Of a stretch of DNA of 64,000 bases, positions 1-10,450 are shown in pieces. The stretch spans positions 281,238 to 345,237 of the forward strand of contig MNCI01024031.1 of the NCBI GenBank assembly GCA_015680685.1. The letters run 5' to 3'. Under the pieces are notes generated by a model. It was not told the DNA's origin, ran no database searches, and saw only the letters and a list, made by a program, of their open reading frames with translations. Origin of the DNA: Gnetum montanum. Taxonomy: Eukaryota; Streptophyta; Gnetopsida; Gnetales; Gnetaceae. Numbering within the stretch: position 1 is the stretch's first letter; each line of letters opens with the position of its first letter. The position numbers and the translations under genes were made by a program.

Positions 1-166
1 AGTTTTTAAAAAAATTAAATCTCATATTGTAAAATATAGAACAAGTACAATGTAAATCCAAAATATTGTTAATGCTTAAAAATTGCACAGAAGATTGCAA
101 TATCACCATCAAAATGAAGCAATAAAATTTGCAAAGGTATGGAGGGCATCGAATCCATTTCCTTAC

Positions 167-249
167 TCAGGAGCCATAATCTGGCCAAACATTAAACCAG
201 TTTCCTGCACCATCTTTTCTGGTTTCCCTCCCTGGAGTTCCAACCCAGG
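167..249 (-). CDS. Possible last exon of an unidentified minus-strand gene
   Basis: On the minus strand an AG acceptor (context GCGCAG) is followed by two bases and then 26 open codons ending in TGA. The peptide is rich in Trp, Gly, Asp and charged residues and ends WFNVWPDYGS, which looks more like conserved protein than random AT-rich translation. Downstream on that strand, toward position 1, lies AT-rich sequence that could be a 3' UTR. I do not recognise the family. Upstream exons would have to lie between 250 and about 950, where I found none, so this may be a gene fragment or a pseudogene. The 96-codon plus-strand reading frame over the same bases looks like a shadow. Confidence 0.3.
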
Positions 250-888
250 CTGCGCTAGTGAGTTCAATGAACTAACATTAAATAAATTTAGAAAGAGCAT
301 TATGAAAGAAATAAATGACCTTTATGTAATATACCTATGTTATATTGCAGTTCATGAATATAAATTATACTAAAAGGTTTTAATATTTTTTTTTCACGGA
401 ATTAACTAGCCTCAGTATATACGGTGAGGTTTTTATGCAAGTGTGGTTATGCATTTATGTGGGGCAGTTTCTATGTAGGGGCGGTTATACGTGTATTGCT
501 TCGAAAACTTCCAGAGATCTGGTCTTGGATTCCGAAAACAGAATTAAACGAATCAAGATAAGGGCATCCCTATAAATTAATGATTATTCTGTTAACATTC
601 CATGACCATGGGGCAACAACGAGGAAGGTGAAATTGTTGGAATCTGTCCATTTATAGAATTAAGGACAGACCAGAGGGTGTAAACAATCATTTACAGGAT
701 ATGGAATCCCCACCAACTTGGCTGAATATGACGGCCGACAACTCAACAAAGATAATCATAATACAGAGAATTGGTAAGTGTAAGGTTGATGAACATGATG
801 ATGCGTGTGTTGGTGGAAGAGTGTTAGTTTAATGCACAATGTTGGTCAGACATTGCTGGAGCCAATGTGACCATGTCAGCCCTGCAAT
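250..888. other. Intergenic sequence upstream of the phytocyanin gene
   Basis: No convincing coding sequence on either strand. The stretch holds AT-rich DNA and, around 420-500, a somewhat GT-rich patch. It must contain the distal promoter of the forward gene at 1,015, but no specific element can be named with confidence. Confidence 0.4.
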
Positions 889-895
889 TATTTAA
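889..895 (+). promoter_or_regulatory. TATA-like box of the phytocyanin gene
   Basis: TATTTAA lies 120 bases before the chosen start codon. This would give a 5' UTR of about 90 bases. It is the best TATA-like match in the 150 bases before the ATG, but it is not a canonical box. Confidence 0.3.
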
Positions 896-1014
896 TGGTC
901 ATGGAAGGCGTCAACAGAGTTGGATGTTTGAGTTCAGTCCAAATGCAATACGCATAAAGCCAGCGAGGTAGCAGAGGGCACCACAGAAGAAGGATAGAGA
1001 TTAGGAGGAAAAGA

Positions 1015-4000
1015 ATGGGTAAGGGCAAGATGAACAGATTTGCAGTTGCTTTGGTTGCCATGGCAATGGCCATGACCATGGTTTTTTCTCACTATGCTGC
1101 TGCTACCAATTATGATGTGGGTGACTCAAATGGCTGGACCAATGGCCAAAGTTATTCATCCTGGCCAACAGGCAAAACCTTCGTTGTTGGTGATACTCTC
1201 AGTATGTTCTCTCAAGCTTTCTCTGCCTCTTCGCTTTTGGTCTCTGTTTCTTTTTATTTCCTTTTTGATCAAAGATCCTTTTCTTTTAAAAATTTTGCTG
1301 GCTAAAAATAGAACATTTTTGTTCATTTCATGATAATTTTAAAGGTTTGGTTATATAAAGCTATGTTTCAGAGGACGGTTGTGTGATTCAACATCATCTA
1401 TCCAAATAGTTGGACATTATGAATAATAAATACATGGGGTGCCTTAATGAACTTTTTCATATAAGTCTGGTTTGGAGCAAATAGAGGATGCATGGAGATA
1501 TTCTTTCAAAGAGGGAGTCATAAAGTCTTACAGGGTTTTAGTAATGTAAAACTGAGGAAGCTATGAACAATGAAGTATTCCCAGTATGCTGTAATGATAT
1601 ATTAAGGGAATGATGTAAAAGACATATGGTGGAGATCTGGAACTAGCCGTATCCAATAAATTATAGATTTTGGGTAAGCTTTCTCCTCTTGCCAAGGTGA
1701 AGTCGAGAAAAAATTGGTGTATAAACAAAAGTCTAACCTCGATCCAGTGACTGCGCAGGGGTTTTTCCTTTTTTAATCTTTACTTAAAAAAAAAACTAAC
1801 CTAATAAATATCTACGGTGTAAGTTTCAATCTTTTATTTTTATGCTTTGGTTTGAGCATAGGTGCACTATCGAATAAAGATTAAGATCTGGTAGGAAGAG
1901 AAAGAGAGATATTAGGTGCTACAACTGGACTGTTATAAAAAGGTATATTCCGCGGTGTGTGTATGGTCTTCACATGAGTGCAATAAAATATTTTAATTTC
2001 ACCCTGCATGTTTTATTCCCATGGTTGTCGACAAAAGGATACTGTGCTGTGAATGACTTGCCTTTGGTTTGTTCACATATAATTGAGAAAAGCACCAAAA
2101 ACGGGCTACTCTTACAAGCTGTTACATTCAGAGTCCCAGTGTTTATTCTGGTCAGTAGATTCCTTGCGGATTCATCTGTGCTTGATTTTTTTTTTCTTTT
2201 AAAGAATTTCTGATTCATGGGAGAAAGTGGACACATCCTACAAAGCAGGTGTTCACTGTCATCCCTCCTATCCCAGTGTTTATTCTGGTCAGTAGATTCC
2301 TTGCGGATTCATCTGTGCTTGATTTTTTTTTTCTTTTAAAAGAATTTCTGGTTCATATGTTCTGGAGAAAGTGGATACATCCTAGAAAGGAGCAGGTGTT
2401 CATCGTCATTCCTCCTATTAAGTATTAAGTCAGTTTTGGAATCTTTCGATCGTCCCCTCTTCTTTGGTTACCTCTGCCAAGACGTGTCCGCGACGTTTTT
2501 GTTTGGTATGGACCTTTGATTCTTCGTTGTATTAGAGTAACCTTCAAGGACAAAAGAGTTGCCGTGGGGTGTAGTATAAAATTGAACGATTTAGATTTTT
2601 GTGCTTCTTGCAGTGAGCATATCTAATTTGTCCTCCCAGAAGTAAACTTTTCGGCAATGCCTCAGAATTCGTCAAAAACAAAATAATTTTTAGTTTATTA
2701 TTATTAGTATTATGTGTTGTAGCATTTGGTTGTCCTTGGTGGATTCCTCGTCACCGCAGCACGAAAATATCGTGGTTTTCTTTTAAAGATAGGCAGTCGC
2801 ATCTAATATTATAACTTTCATGAGGTTACATTATTTTCTAAAAGTTCATATCCATATTGTTGTTCCTGGTAAAAAGTAAAAATGACACTTAATAGGTTTT
2901 TGAAAATGAATAGCCAACTACTTTTCAAAATATTGAAATGAAATAAAGTTTTATTACATCCATAGGATTTATTGGACATATTACATTTTATGAAAAATGA
3001 AGATAAATTATACAAATTGATCAAATATTAATAAGGCATTGAAAACAAATCATATAGGTTTTTGGTTATAACATTATAAAATGGGTAGTCATAGCATAAG
3101 AAAGAAATCCATGTAACTTATCTTCAAGGGAAGTTGAATCCATCTTCCACTTATGAGAACTTAAGGAAAGCTTGCACTCCTATACTTGATTGGAATAGCA
3201 ACTAAGAGATAGTGAGCTTCTATATATTGTTTATTAGATCTAATGTAGTGTAAATAAAATTGTCTCTTGCTTTCCACATTAGACCAATTTGCATTGAAAT
3301 CTTCTGTTTGACTAGTTGATAAATATGCTTAGGATTTTGTTGCATGTCCTCTAAAATATCATCAATATTATAGAAGAATATAATATGTCAATTAACATAC
3401 TCTTTAAAATCCAATTTGTGATGTGACCATCATAAGCCACATACTTTACTACATGAGGAATGCCTCATTGATTATAGTTAACATAGTAGCTTATCACGTT
3501 AGACAATGTTTTCCAAGCTATGCATTTAACCTATCTAAAGTTTTTTTTTATTCAAAATTAGATTAATAAGCAACAAGGCATTAGCCAAGTGGTACTCTTG
3601 ATTTGGAGGTTATAGGTTTTGGGTATGATTCTTATAGGCAATGGAGAGTTATAAAGTTCTAGTTTGACTATATTATTAAAAATTCTTTTTATGGATTTTT
3701 TTTTTGAATTTATAGCTTTAGTGCCATCTAATAAAATCAAACCTGTGACTTGTTTACTACCCCAAAAATCTTACCACTAAATTACCGAGGGCTACCAAGC
3801 TGTAGGTTAATTTAACGAAATCATCAGAATTCTTTTCATGTAAAAAAATGAAGTTTTCATTAAAAGCTCACTTCGATATTAAGTAATGTACCTTGTATTA
3901 AATTTGTTTATGCATTACATAATTAATTAAAACGTTGTGTAATACTTTTAAAAGAATTGAAAATATCTTTCGGAGAAGAATTTGTTTTAAATATCAAAAC

Positions 4001-5137
4001 CAGCTGAGTAAATTTTAAAATTTCAACTCTGCTTTCAACAGCGAAATACTTCGAAGCCCATGAACAACAGATTATTAAATTATACCAGCCTACTAATATC
4101 CTTTTACACATTTTAAAAATGAATTTCAAAGTCCCAACTTAACCCAATTACCCTTTATGGAACTTCTTCCTGACAGAACTTGGACCGTTAAAAGTTCAAG
4201 TAACAAAATCTTACCGGTAACACTAAATTCTAACTACGTTGCAGCGTCATCATACTAGCCTTGTTCCGATAAGGTAGAGTCCGTTTAGAGGTTATCACAA
4301 AAAGCGTCAATGCTGGGTACGCCTTTTATTCGACTGCCTGCTGCATTATTTGAACAAAACACCTAAACATTAACATTGTTTTCCAGGTTTCCCTTTTAAT
4401 CTTTCGATTTCTGGAAATCTTAGTAGCAGAATCACATTTCATAGCTATTTCTTGGTTTGTTTGTTTGTTTTGTTTTTGTTTTCTACGAAACTGATATGAG
4501 AAAAAACCAAACCCTAATGTCTGCAGCGTTCACGTATGCGGCGGGAATGCACGATGTGAACGAGCTGTCGGAGACGGAATACACAAACTGTGATTTCAGC
4601 AGTCCAATCAAGACCTGGAGCTCAGGCAATGATGTGATAACACTGGATAAAAAGGGAGACTGGTATTTTGCGTGCAGTTATGGCGGTGGCCTTCACTGCA
4701 AAAACGGCATGAAGCTTCATGTCAATGTCGTCTCTGCTGCTGCTTCCACTACACCTTCTCCTACTCCTCCCAAAAATTCTACATCTCCGTCTCCGCCTGC
4801 AAAATCCCCGTCTCCTTCTCCTTCTCCTGCTAAAAATTCTACATCTCGGGCTCCGCCTGCAAAATCCCCGTCTCCTTCTCCTTCTCCTGCTAAAAATTCT
4901 ACGTCTCCGGCTCCGTCTGCAAAATCCCCATCTCCTTCTCCACCCAAGACATCAACAAATTCACCGGTACCAGCACCGGCTTCAACTCCTGCCAAATCTG
5001 CTACTCCTCCGCCATCAAACTCTGCTTCTTCTCCATCTTCTTCTCCTCCTCCTTCAACAAGCGCCGCAGCGTCCGTCCGTCTTTCAGGGGGCATTGCTGC
5101 CATGGCGGCAGTCGTGCTTTCCATTCTGTTCCAGTGA
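1015..5137 (+). CDS. Phytocyanin, uclacyanin-like, GPI-anchored and Pro/Ser-rich (two exons)
   Basis: Join 1,015-1,201 with 4,527-5,137: 798 bases, 265 residues. The donor GTATGT and the acceptor CTGCAG give a phase-1 junction that restores the expected phytocyanin reading ...VGDTLTFTYAAGMHDV. Residues 1-31 form a signal peptide with a Met/Ala-rich hydrophobic core. The cupredoxin domain (about 32-132) has all four type-1 copper ligands: His in GMHDV, Cys in YFACS, His in GLHC and Met in NGMKL. Two further cysteines (YTNC and LHC) fit the family's disulfide. A Met ligand points to the uclacyanin group. Next comes a Pro/Ser/Lys arabinogalactan-type region with repeats, then a hydrophobic tail fitting a GPI signal. 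The expected place is the outer plasma membrane or cell wall; family members are linked to electron transfer or wall chemistry. The gene looks intact. Start chosen as the first ATG of the open frame, followed closely by a second in-frame Met at residue 6. Confidence 0.93.
2134..2417. repeat. Tandem duplication within the intron
   Basis: 2,134-2,270 and 2,271-2,417 are two adjacent copies of one sequence. Both start TCCCAGTGTTTATTCTGG, contain GATTCATCTGTGCTTGA followed by a T run, and end near CCTCCTA. The copies differ by scattered substitutions and by a short insertion in the second. The first copy lies in an open frame on both strands, which gives spurious ORFs. Confidence 0.9.
3570..3690 (+). 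mobile_element. tRNA-derived SINE-like sequence
   Basis: An A-box-like TTAGCCAAGTGGT (3,581-3,593) is followed 28 bases later by a B-box-like GGGTATGATTC (3,621-3,631). This is the spacing of an internal RNA polymerase III promoter. It lacks a folded tRNA body, so it is read as a decayed plant SINE head rather than a tRNA gene. It faces a second copy at 3,696-3,800. Confidence 0.45.
3696..3800 (-). mobile_element. tRNA-derived SINE-like sequence, opposite strand
   Basis: On the minus strand, GGTAATTTAGTGGTAAG (A-box-like, 3,771-3,787) and CAGGTTTGATTTTAT (B-box-like, 3,731-3,745) are followed by an A run of ten (T run 3,696-3,705). Box order, spacing and tail fit a SINE. Together with the previous entry it forms a tail-to-tail pair. 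Confidence 0.45.
4741..4940 (+). repeat. 60-bp coding repeat in the Pro/Ser-rich domain
   Basis: A 20-codon unit (consensus around AKSPSPSPSPAKNSTS.APP) occurs about three and a half times in exact 60-base register at 4,741, 4,801, 4,861 and 4,921. The two middle copies are nearly identical in DNA, so the repeat probably still changes copy number. It lengthens the predicted arabinogalactan region. Confidence 0.85.
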
Positions 5138-5292
5138 AGAGGCAGTGCGCTGAGTATTAATTTGCGTGTCCGTGTCGTCATGTATGTATTATTATTTTTG
5201 GATGTGTCCGATTCCGTATTGAATGGTCATTTACGTATTATTATTGGATATTTGTCTGGTTCCATTTTGGATTTACTGGTTTGTGGGTGCAA

Positions 5293-5303
5293 AATAAAAT
5301 AAA
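5293..5303 (+). terminator. Poly(A) signal of the phytocyanin gene
   Basis: Two overlapping AATAAA hexamers about 155 bases after the stop codon. An upstream TGTATGTATTATT stretch fits a plant far-upstream element. Confidence 0.55.
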
Positions 5304-5329
5304 ACGAGATACTACTGTCACGTTTCCGT

Positions 5330-5638
5330 TATGCATGCATGTACTTATTTATTTGTTTATTTAGTCCTTTACCTTGTTTTATCCCACGGGTCAACAGTAG
5401 CTGGTAGACTCCCTGCACCGCAAGCGCCTTCATAAGTATGGGAGATTTAAGATTGTTTGGATCATTGGATGCATTCTATTTAGTAAATTATACTATATTT
5501 CGTTGTGCAATAGCATTATAGTTTTCTTTTAGTTGGAGCGTAATGATCATTTTTGGCAAAAATATAATATTACAATAAAAAGTTTATTTGATCTATTTTA
5601 TTACATTTATTGGTGGTTAGTAATTTTATCAAATTCAT
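5330..5638. other. AT-rich intergenic sequence
   Basis: No gene found. This is the transition from the phytocyanin 3' flank to the copia remnants. Confidence 0.4.
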
Positions 5639-5639
5639 A

Positions 5640-5738
5640 TTTATTTTCTATAAAATAAAGATATTTATCTCTATAACAGATCTTTAGGTTTGAAAATGTG
5701 ATAAAATCCCTAGTTTCAATATATTAAAAGAGGGGGAG
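5640..5738 (+). pseudogene. Copia pol tail and polypurine tract
   Basis: Degenerate forward codons resemble the last residues of a copia RNase H (a CDKIPS.NILKEGE-like end). They run into AAAAGAGGGGGAG at 5,726-5,738, which directly precedes TGTGG. This is the layout of a copia polyprotein end, polypurine tract and 3' LTR. Confidence 0.45.
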
Positions 5739-6536
5739 TGTGGAAATCCAAAAACATTTTAACTAAATATATCCTAAGAAACTTTAGAATTATGAACACG
5801 CTCACAAATGGAAGAGAGGATTTAAAAGAATAAATCTCTAATGAAGATGTTAGGAATAGTGTGAATGGAATGCTCTCTTCATATTCATGTTTATGTTCTT
5901 TCATTTTTAGTTTCAATTCTTTCCATTTTCATGTTTTAAAGTCATGGTTAGGTCTATAGTTTTGTACCACATAACAACTTTCTACAAATTAGAAATGCAA
6001 ATAATATATGTAAAGGTTAGGAAAGGTGCCCAAAATGGTATAAAAAGACCAATCAAACCTATAAATAAAGGTGCATACCCTCATTCCATGGAGAGGCACT
6101 CTTATTTCTTCATTTCATTACTCAAGTATTTCTCTATAAGGGTTTGAAGATTAAGGAGAAGAAGAAGTTCTAAAGTTTCTTTCATTTCTTTCACAGTCTC
6201 TCATATTGCTCATAATTTTTCTTTTCATTCATTTGACAATTTTTCATTTTAATATTATTTCACAATTTCATTCATATTTTACATAGAATTCTCATCAAAG
6301 ATCATCATTTTCATTAGCATATGATATCTTTTACTTAAAGCATCATTAGATAGATTGAATTTTTGGTCATTTTAATTTCTAATTACATTAAAAGCTTTAG
6401 ATCTTAGAGATTTCAAGATTAAGTACATTTCATTACATCTTTTGAAGATTTCAAGTTTCTTTAATAATATTTTTATAGATCTATGTTGATTTATTGAGAT
6501 ATATTTTCATAAATTTCTTGAAACTATCATGTCACA
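5739..6536 (+). mobile_element. Copia LTR
   Basis: 798 bases, starting TGTGGAAATCC and ending ATCATGTCACA, so the ends form TGTG/CACA. A TATA box (TATAAAAAG, 6,039-6,047) lies 300 bases in. A primer-site-like TTATCATCTGAGC (6,537-6,549), resembling the Met-tRNA site, follows directly. A polypurine tract precedes it, so it is placed like a 3' and a 5' LTR at once. Confidence 0.6.
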
Positions 6537-6944
6537 TTATCATCTGAGCTACCTCCAACAACAAAAAAATCTACAATTGTCAAATCACATCACTTCAAGT
6601 GACTACAAGCAATAAGGCTAGATTTTCAACAAAATTAAGCTTTTGTGTGTAATCTAATAGTGGTAGTAAAACCTCTAAGGTTTAATCCTTAGGAAATGAT
6701 GTAATAAGTCATAACTACTTATCTTTTACCCTCAAATAATCCCAAATTCACTCATTTTCATCCCAGTTTGCATCAAAACCTTCATTTCTCACACCTACAT
6801 CACATCTAACACCCCATATCATACTTTTACATAAAGCTTTTCAACACCCTTTGATATTACTCATTTTAAATATATTTTAAGCCTCAAATATATAAAATCC
6901 TACTCAAATAAGGAAAGATATTCCTAAATGCATCATAGTATTTA

Positions 6945-7394
6945 ATGGCAGGTAAGACTTCATCTGTTAGAGGAAGTTGATGAAGACTTTACTCCAAATC
7001 AATCAATGTTGGAAGATAGTTGAGTAAGGATATTAATCTAGTCTTAATTTTCCTTAATAAAGAACAAAAATGGAAATTTCAAGAAGATATAAAGAAATAT
7101 GATTTGACAAAAATGGTCTTTTGCATTTCGATTTTAAATTCTATTGACTCAAGAATCATGAACAAGTTAAATGTTAAAGAGACTTGGGATCTCATCCAAC
7201 AAGAGTACAATGCAGTCATCATCACAAACATTCAAATTAAAAAATTGTGTAGAAAAGAATTTGAAGATTTAATACTATATAGAGGTAAGTATATTGAAAA
7301 GATCTTTATAAGGGTGTATGCAAGCATTAGTGATGAGACTTGATATGTCAAGTAGTTGAGTCTTGGGGACATCATGAAGCATCATTTTGTTAAG
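6945..7394 (+). pseudogene. Copia gag (UBN2 type), truncated
   Basis: The frame begins MAGKTSSVRGS, hits early stops, and reopens at 7,020-7,343. The open part shows the UBN2 gag pattern: a WKFQED/KK segment, then ETWDLIQQEYNA, then a C-R-K-EFEDL.L..G..IE segment. A faint continuation (LGDIMKHHFVK) runs to about 7,393, where the LTR of element A begins. The gag is therefore both mutated and cut by a later insertion. Confidence 0.7.
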
Positions 7395-8342
7395 TGTATT
7401 AGTCAGCTAAGATATTGTAGATGCTACATTGCATTTGTGTTGCAACATTCTCATCGATGCATCTCAGTTGCCTGAAACATCGTAGATGCCATATCACATC
7501 TACTATATCACAGATGCTATAACTTAGCTACGTTAATGCATCCTCATCGATGCAACCAAATGCATTAACACATCCCCATCGATGCAATGCCTCTATTTGC
7601 CTATAAATATGTGAGTACCTATAATGTATTTGGTACCATTTGGTCAATAGTTTAGCTAGACTTTTGCGATGTAATCTTAGAAAATAATTAGTGAGTGCTT
7701 GTAGTGTGGATTTGAGTTAGTTGTATGACATCTTATTAGAGTGGCATTGTACTTGGATACATTCTATGAATGGTAATAAGATTGAGATTGATTCATATTC
7801 ATTGCAGCACTTTTACTTAGAGTAGATTTACTTTCATTGTAATTTACTTTTCATGTTCTTAGTTAATATTTACATTTCCATGCATGTTAATCAATCGATG
7901 AAATGGGCACAATCAGTTTTGAGTGTAAACATGTATTTGTTTAGTAATTATAGCAACATTATTTCTTGGTTTGCCTAGTAACATAATACCTCATGATCCT
8001 AGTAGTGGGTATGTGAGTTCAAGATGTGTATAGAAACCTGGGAAGGAACACTCATCATCCTTAGGATAGATTTATATTTAATTGTATTATTAATTAGATT
8101 AAATAATTATTTTTATATCATTAATCAATTATTATAAGGCACCAACAATATCAATAATCATATGCCTCACTTTGAACTAAAACATACATGATAAAGCTAC
8201 CACTAGTCCAAGTGATAAGAAAGTGACTTTTGATCAATGCTTAACAATCTAGATACCACACTAGTTCCATCCACTCAACTAGATTGCATGTGAATGCTTG
8301 TTATTCGAATGGTTGGACATAGGAGATACCTACTACTCATCA
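7395..8342 (+). mobile_element. 5' LTR of element A (Athila-like gypsy)
   Basis: Starts TGTATTAGTC and ends CTACTCATCA just before a primer site. A TATA box (TATAAATA, 7,602-7,609) lies about 200 bases in. U3 contains repeated CATCGATGCA motifs at about 7,453, 7,547 and 7,577. The later part matches, at low identity, the LTRs of elements B and C. The start is inferred from the end of the interrupted copia gag. Confidence 0.6.
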
Positions 8343-8343
8343 T

Positions 8344-8361
8344 TGGCACCATTTTCGATGA
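8344..8361 (+). promoter_or_regulatory. Primer binding site of element A, Asp-tRNA type
   Basis: TGGCACCATTTTCGATGA follows the LTR end by one base. It resembles the TGGCGCC-type site (Asp tRNA) used by Athila-group elements, with CG changed to CA. Confidence 0.55.
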
Positions 8362-8499
8362 TGGTGCTAGTGATCTCGATTAGCTATATTATAATCAATC
8401 ATTGTAAAAGAATTAATAGTTATCTTTTAAGAAAAATTAATATTTTAAGCCACACACATTATCAAATAAAAACATGCCTTCTTCACATAGGTCCTATAG

Positions 8500-10450
8500 T
8501 CCATCACATGATGAGAACACTAGTAGGAGTAATGATAGGATCTATACTAAAGATAATTGAAGTAAACCATTACAAGTAGGAGTCTCATATGTTCATTCTA
8601 ACCCTTACTATCAATGACTATAATCAATTATCATGGACAATCTTGGAGGGTATTTAACAAGTCATAGAACTAGAAGGGCCTCAAGGCCTAGGACCTTCTC
8701 CAAACATAGAAGAGATGAATCAAGGAATTATAGGGGAAGATATAGGAGCCATGGTGATTCTTCTAGTTGACCATCATCCTCTTCATCTTTAACGTCTAGT
8801 TCTAACGAAGATGAACATAGGTATGAAGATAGAGATACACTAAGGGGTTGAGATGAAGATAGAAACGAAAATGAAAGATAAGGTATCAAATGGAGCATAG
8901 ATGAGATCATCATAATTAGATAAATAGAAATAGAGATTATTACAATGACATGTCTAATGATGATGAACCCTTGTTGGCCACTAGAAGCATAATATAGATC
9001 ATGGAGGTAGTTAGAATACCCCACAAGCATCAAAGAAAAAGCCACATTAAATGTCTTGATATGAATAACATTTCTAAATTTGAGGGAGACAATAATTCTA
9101 AACCACAACACCATTTACAAGCCTTTCATGATGTCTACACCTTGCAAAATATTAAAAGTAAATGACAAAATCTTAAGCTCTTCCATAGGATACTAATAGA
9201 AGAAGCTAAAAATTGGTATAGATAGTTGTAACCAGATTCAATCTATTGGTGATCCTCAATGCTTAAGCTTTTGAATGAAAAATACTAAAATTATTCAAGA
9301 GTGTCCAATCTAAGAAAATAGATCCAAAGATGGAAGTAAGAGAATCATGAATCCCTTGATGCAACCATGAGTAGATACTATTTTCTATTGCATAAATGCC
9401 CAGGTCATGGATTTTCTTAAAAAAAGAAGCTTTATCACATCATAGATGGACATCCTTAGGATCTATGCCCAACAAAGGCTAGCTAAACATATGAAAAAAG
9501 AATAAGGAGAGTTCTGTAAAAGAAAGAATGTAGAAGAATATAGTTGAGATTCAAATATTTACAAAAAAGAGGTCCATATTGATGATCAAGAAAATGAGGT
9601 AGCTTTTGATGAGTTGATTTCACATAAAACCTTGCCAATACAAAAGTCGTTTGCTAAGATTGAAGCAAGGGTAGATAAGACATGGGAGTTGATGAATGAA
9701 ACATGAAAATCATAGAGGAGAAGGTAGAGCAAATAGGATTAAGTGATCAAAATAAGAGGAAAAAGAATAAGGAAATAGGTAAGGAAACTTATTGGCAAAA
9801 AGGAAAATAGCTATAGTAGAAGAGGTTGCAAATTCAAACACAGAGGTGGAGGATGGATGTGACATCTATCAATATGAAAGTCCAAAGGGCTATTGTCCAA
9901 TTATGCTACATCTACACAAGTCTAGGGATTTTTCTTTGAATTCCAAGTTGTGAAAAAGAAAATGCCTATGAGATTTCCTTATCCACAAGGAAATTATAGA
10001 TAGTACTACAACCAACAGTACTATCCTAGCAGGACTTCTTATGAACCTCAAGACTACTATCAACCACACTGGAAAAATCGACAATCATGGGAGATTCCAT
10101 CAACAAACTAGTAATACCCTTATCGCTAGCTGAATTCTTATAGATAGTATGTTCAACAACATGTTTCTCCTAATGGTCCTACTTCCCATGCCTCAAATCA
10201 TTACTACTACTCTCCTAAATATTATCAATTCACAACAACTCCTAAGGGATCACCATCCCATGCCTCTCATCAGCTATCACATCCTCAATACTCTCATACT
10301 CCCCTCCAACCTATGTCACCACCAATAATGCAAGAAATATTAGCACCAAAACCTCAACAAAACAATGATACTTGCACCATAAACATACAAGTGAGTGTTA
10401 ATGTTATTAGATCTAAGCATAACTCTGAGAAATGTTCTTTCTTTAGGATA
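8500..10450 (+). pseudogene. Element A gag, degenerate
   Basis: Stop-ridden forward frames show the same gag as elements B and C. In order they have a GVSYVHSNPYYQ-like N-terminus, an Arg/Ser-rich stretch near 8,690-8,770, a DMNNISKFEGDNN segment near 9,055, a gag-core ESLDATMSRYYFLLHKCPG-like stretch near 9,350, and a decayed zinc knuckle (CDIYQYESPKGYC) near 9,858. A Tyr/Pro/Gln-rich region follows. No protease, RT or integrase is seen after about 10,450, so the element is truncated on the right. Confidence 0.65.

Larger units (their letters stand above)
1202..4526 (+). other. 3.3 kb intron of the phytocyanin gene
   Basis: Bounded by AG|GTATGT and CTGCAG|CG. Its position just before the copper-site strand is the usual single intron position of phytocyanins, but 3,325 bases is long and typical of large plant genomes. 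It contains a 137/147-bp tandem duplication and two SINE-like sequences. The stretch 2,830-3,540 is AT-rich with faint coding-like segments on the minus strand that I could not assign. A run of TTTG units sits about 50-70 bases before the acceptor. Confidence 0.9.

Noticed and set aside
83-373. 96-codon plus-strand ORF
   Set aside because: The better coding pattern lies on the opposite strand, with an acceptor and stop; the plus frame looks like its shadow.
2830-3540. Copia or other transposon pol remnant on the minus strand in the intron
   Set aside because: A few residues (NANWSNVESKRQFYLHYI-like) suggest RNase H, but no second block supports it.
3581-3631. tRNA gene
   Set aside because: Only A- and B-box-like parts are present; acceptor and anticodon stems do not pair.
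4717-5181. 154-codon minus-strand and 144-codon plus-strand frames over phytocyanin exon 2
   Set aside because: Shadows of the repetitive Pro/Ser-rich coding sequence in other frames; low-complexity Gly/Asp/Glu or Leu-rich products.
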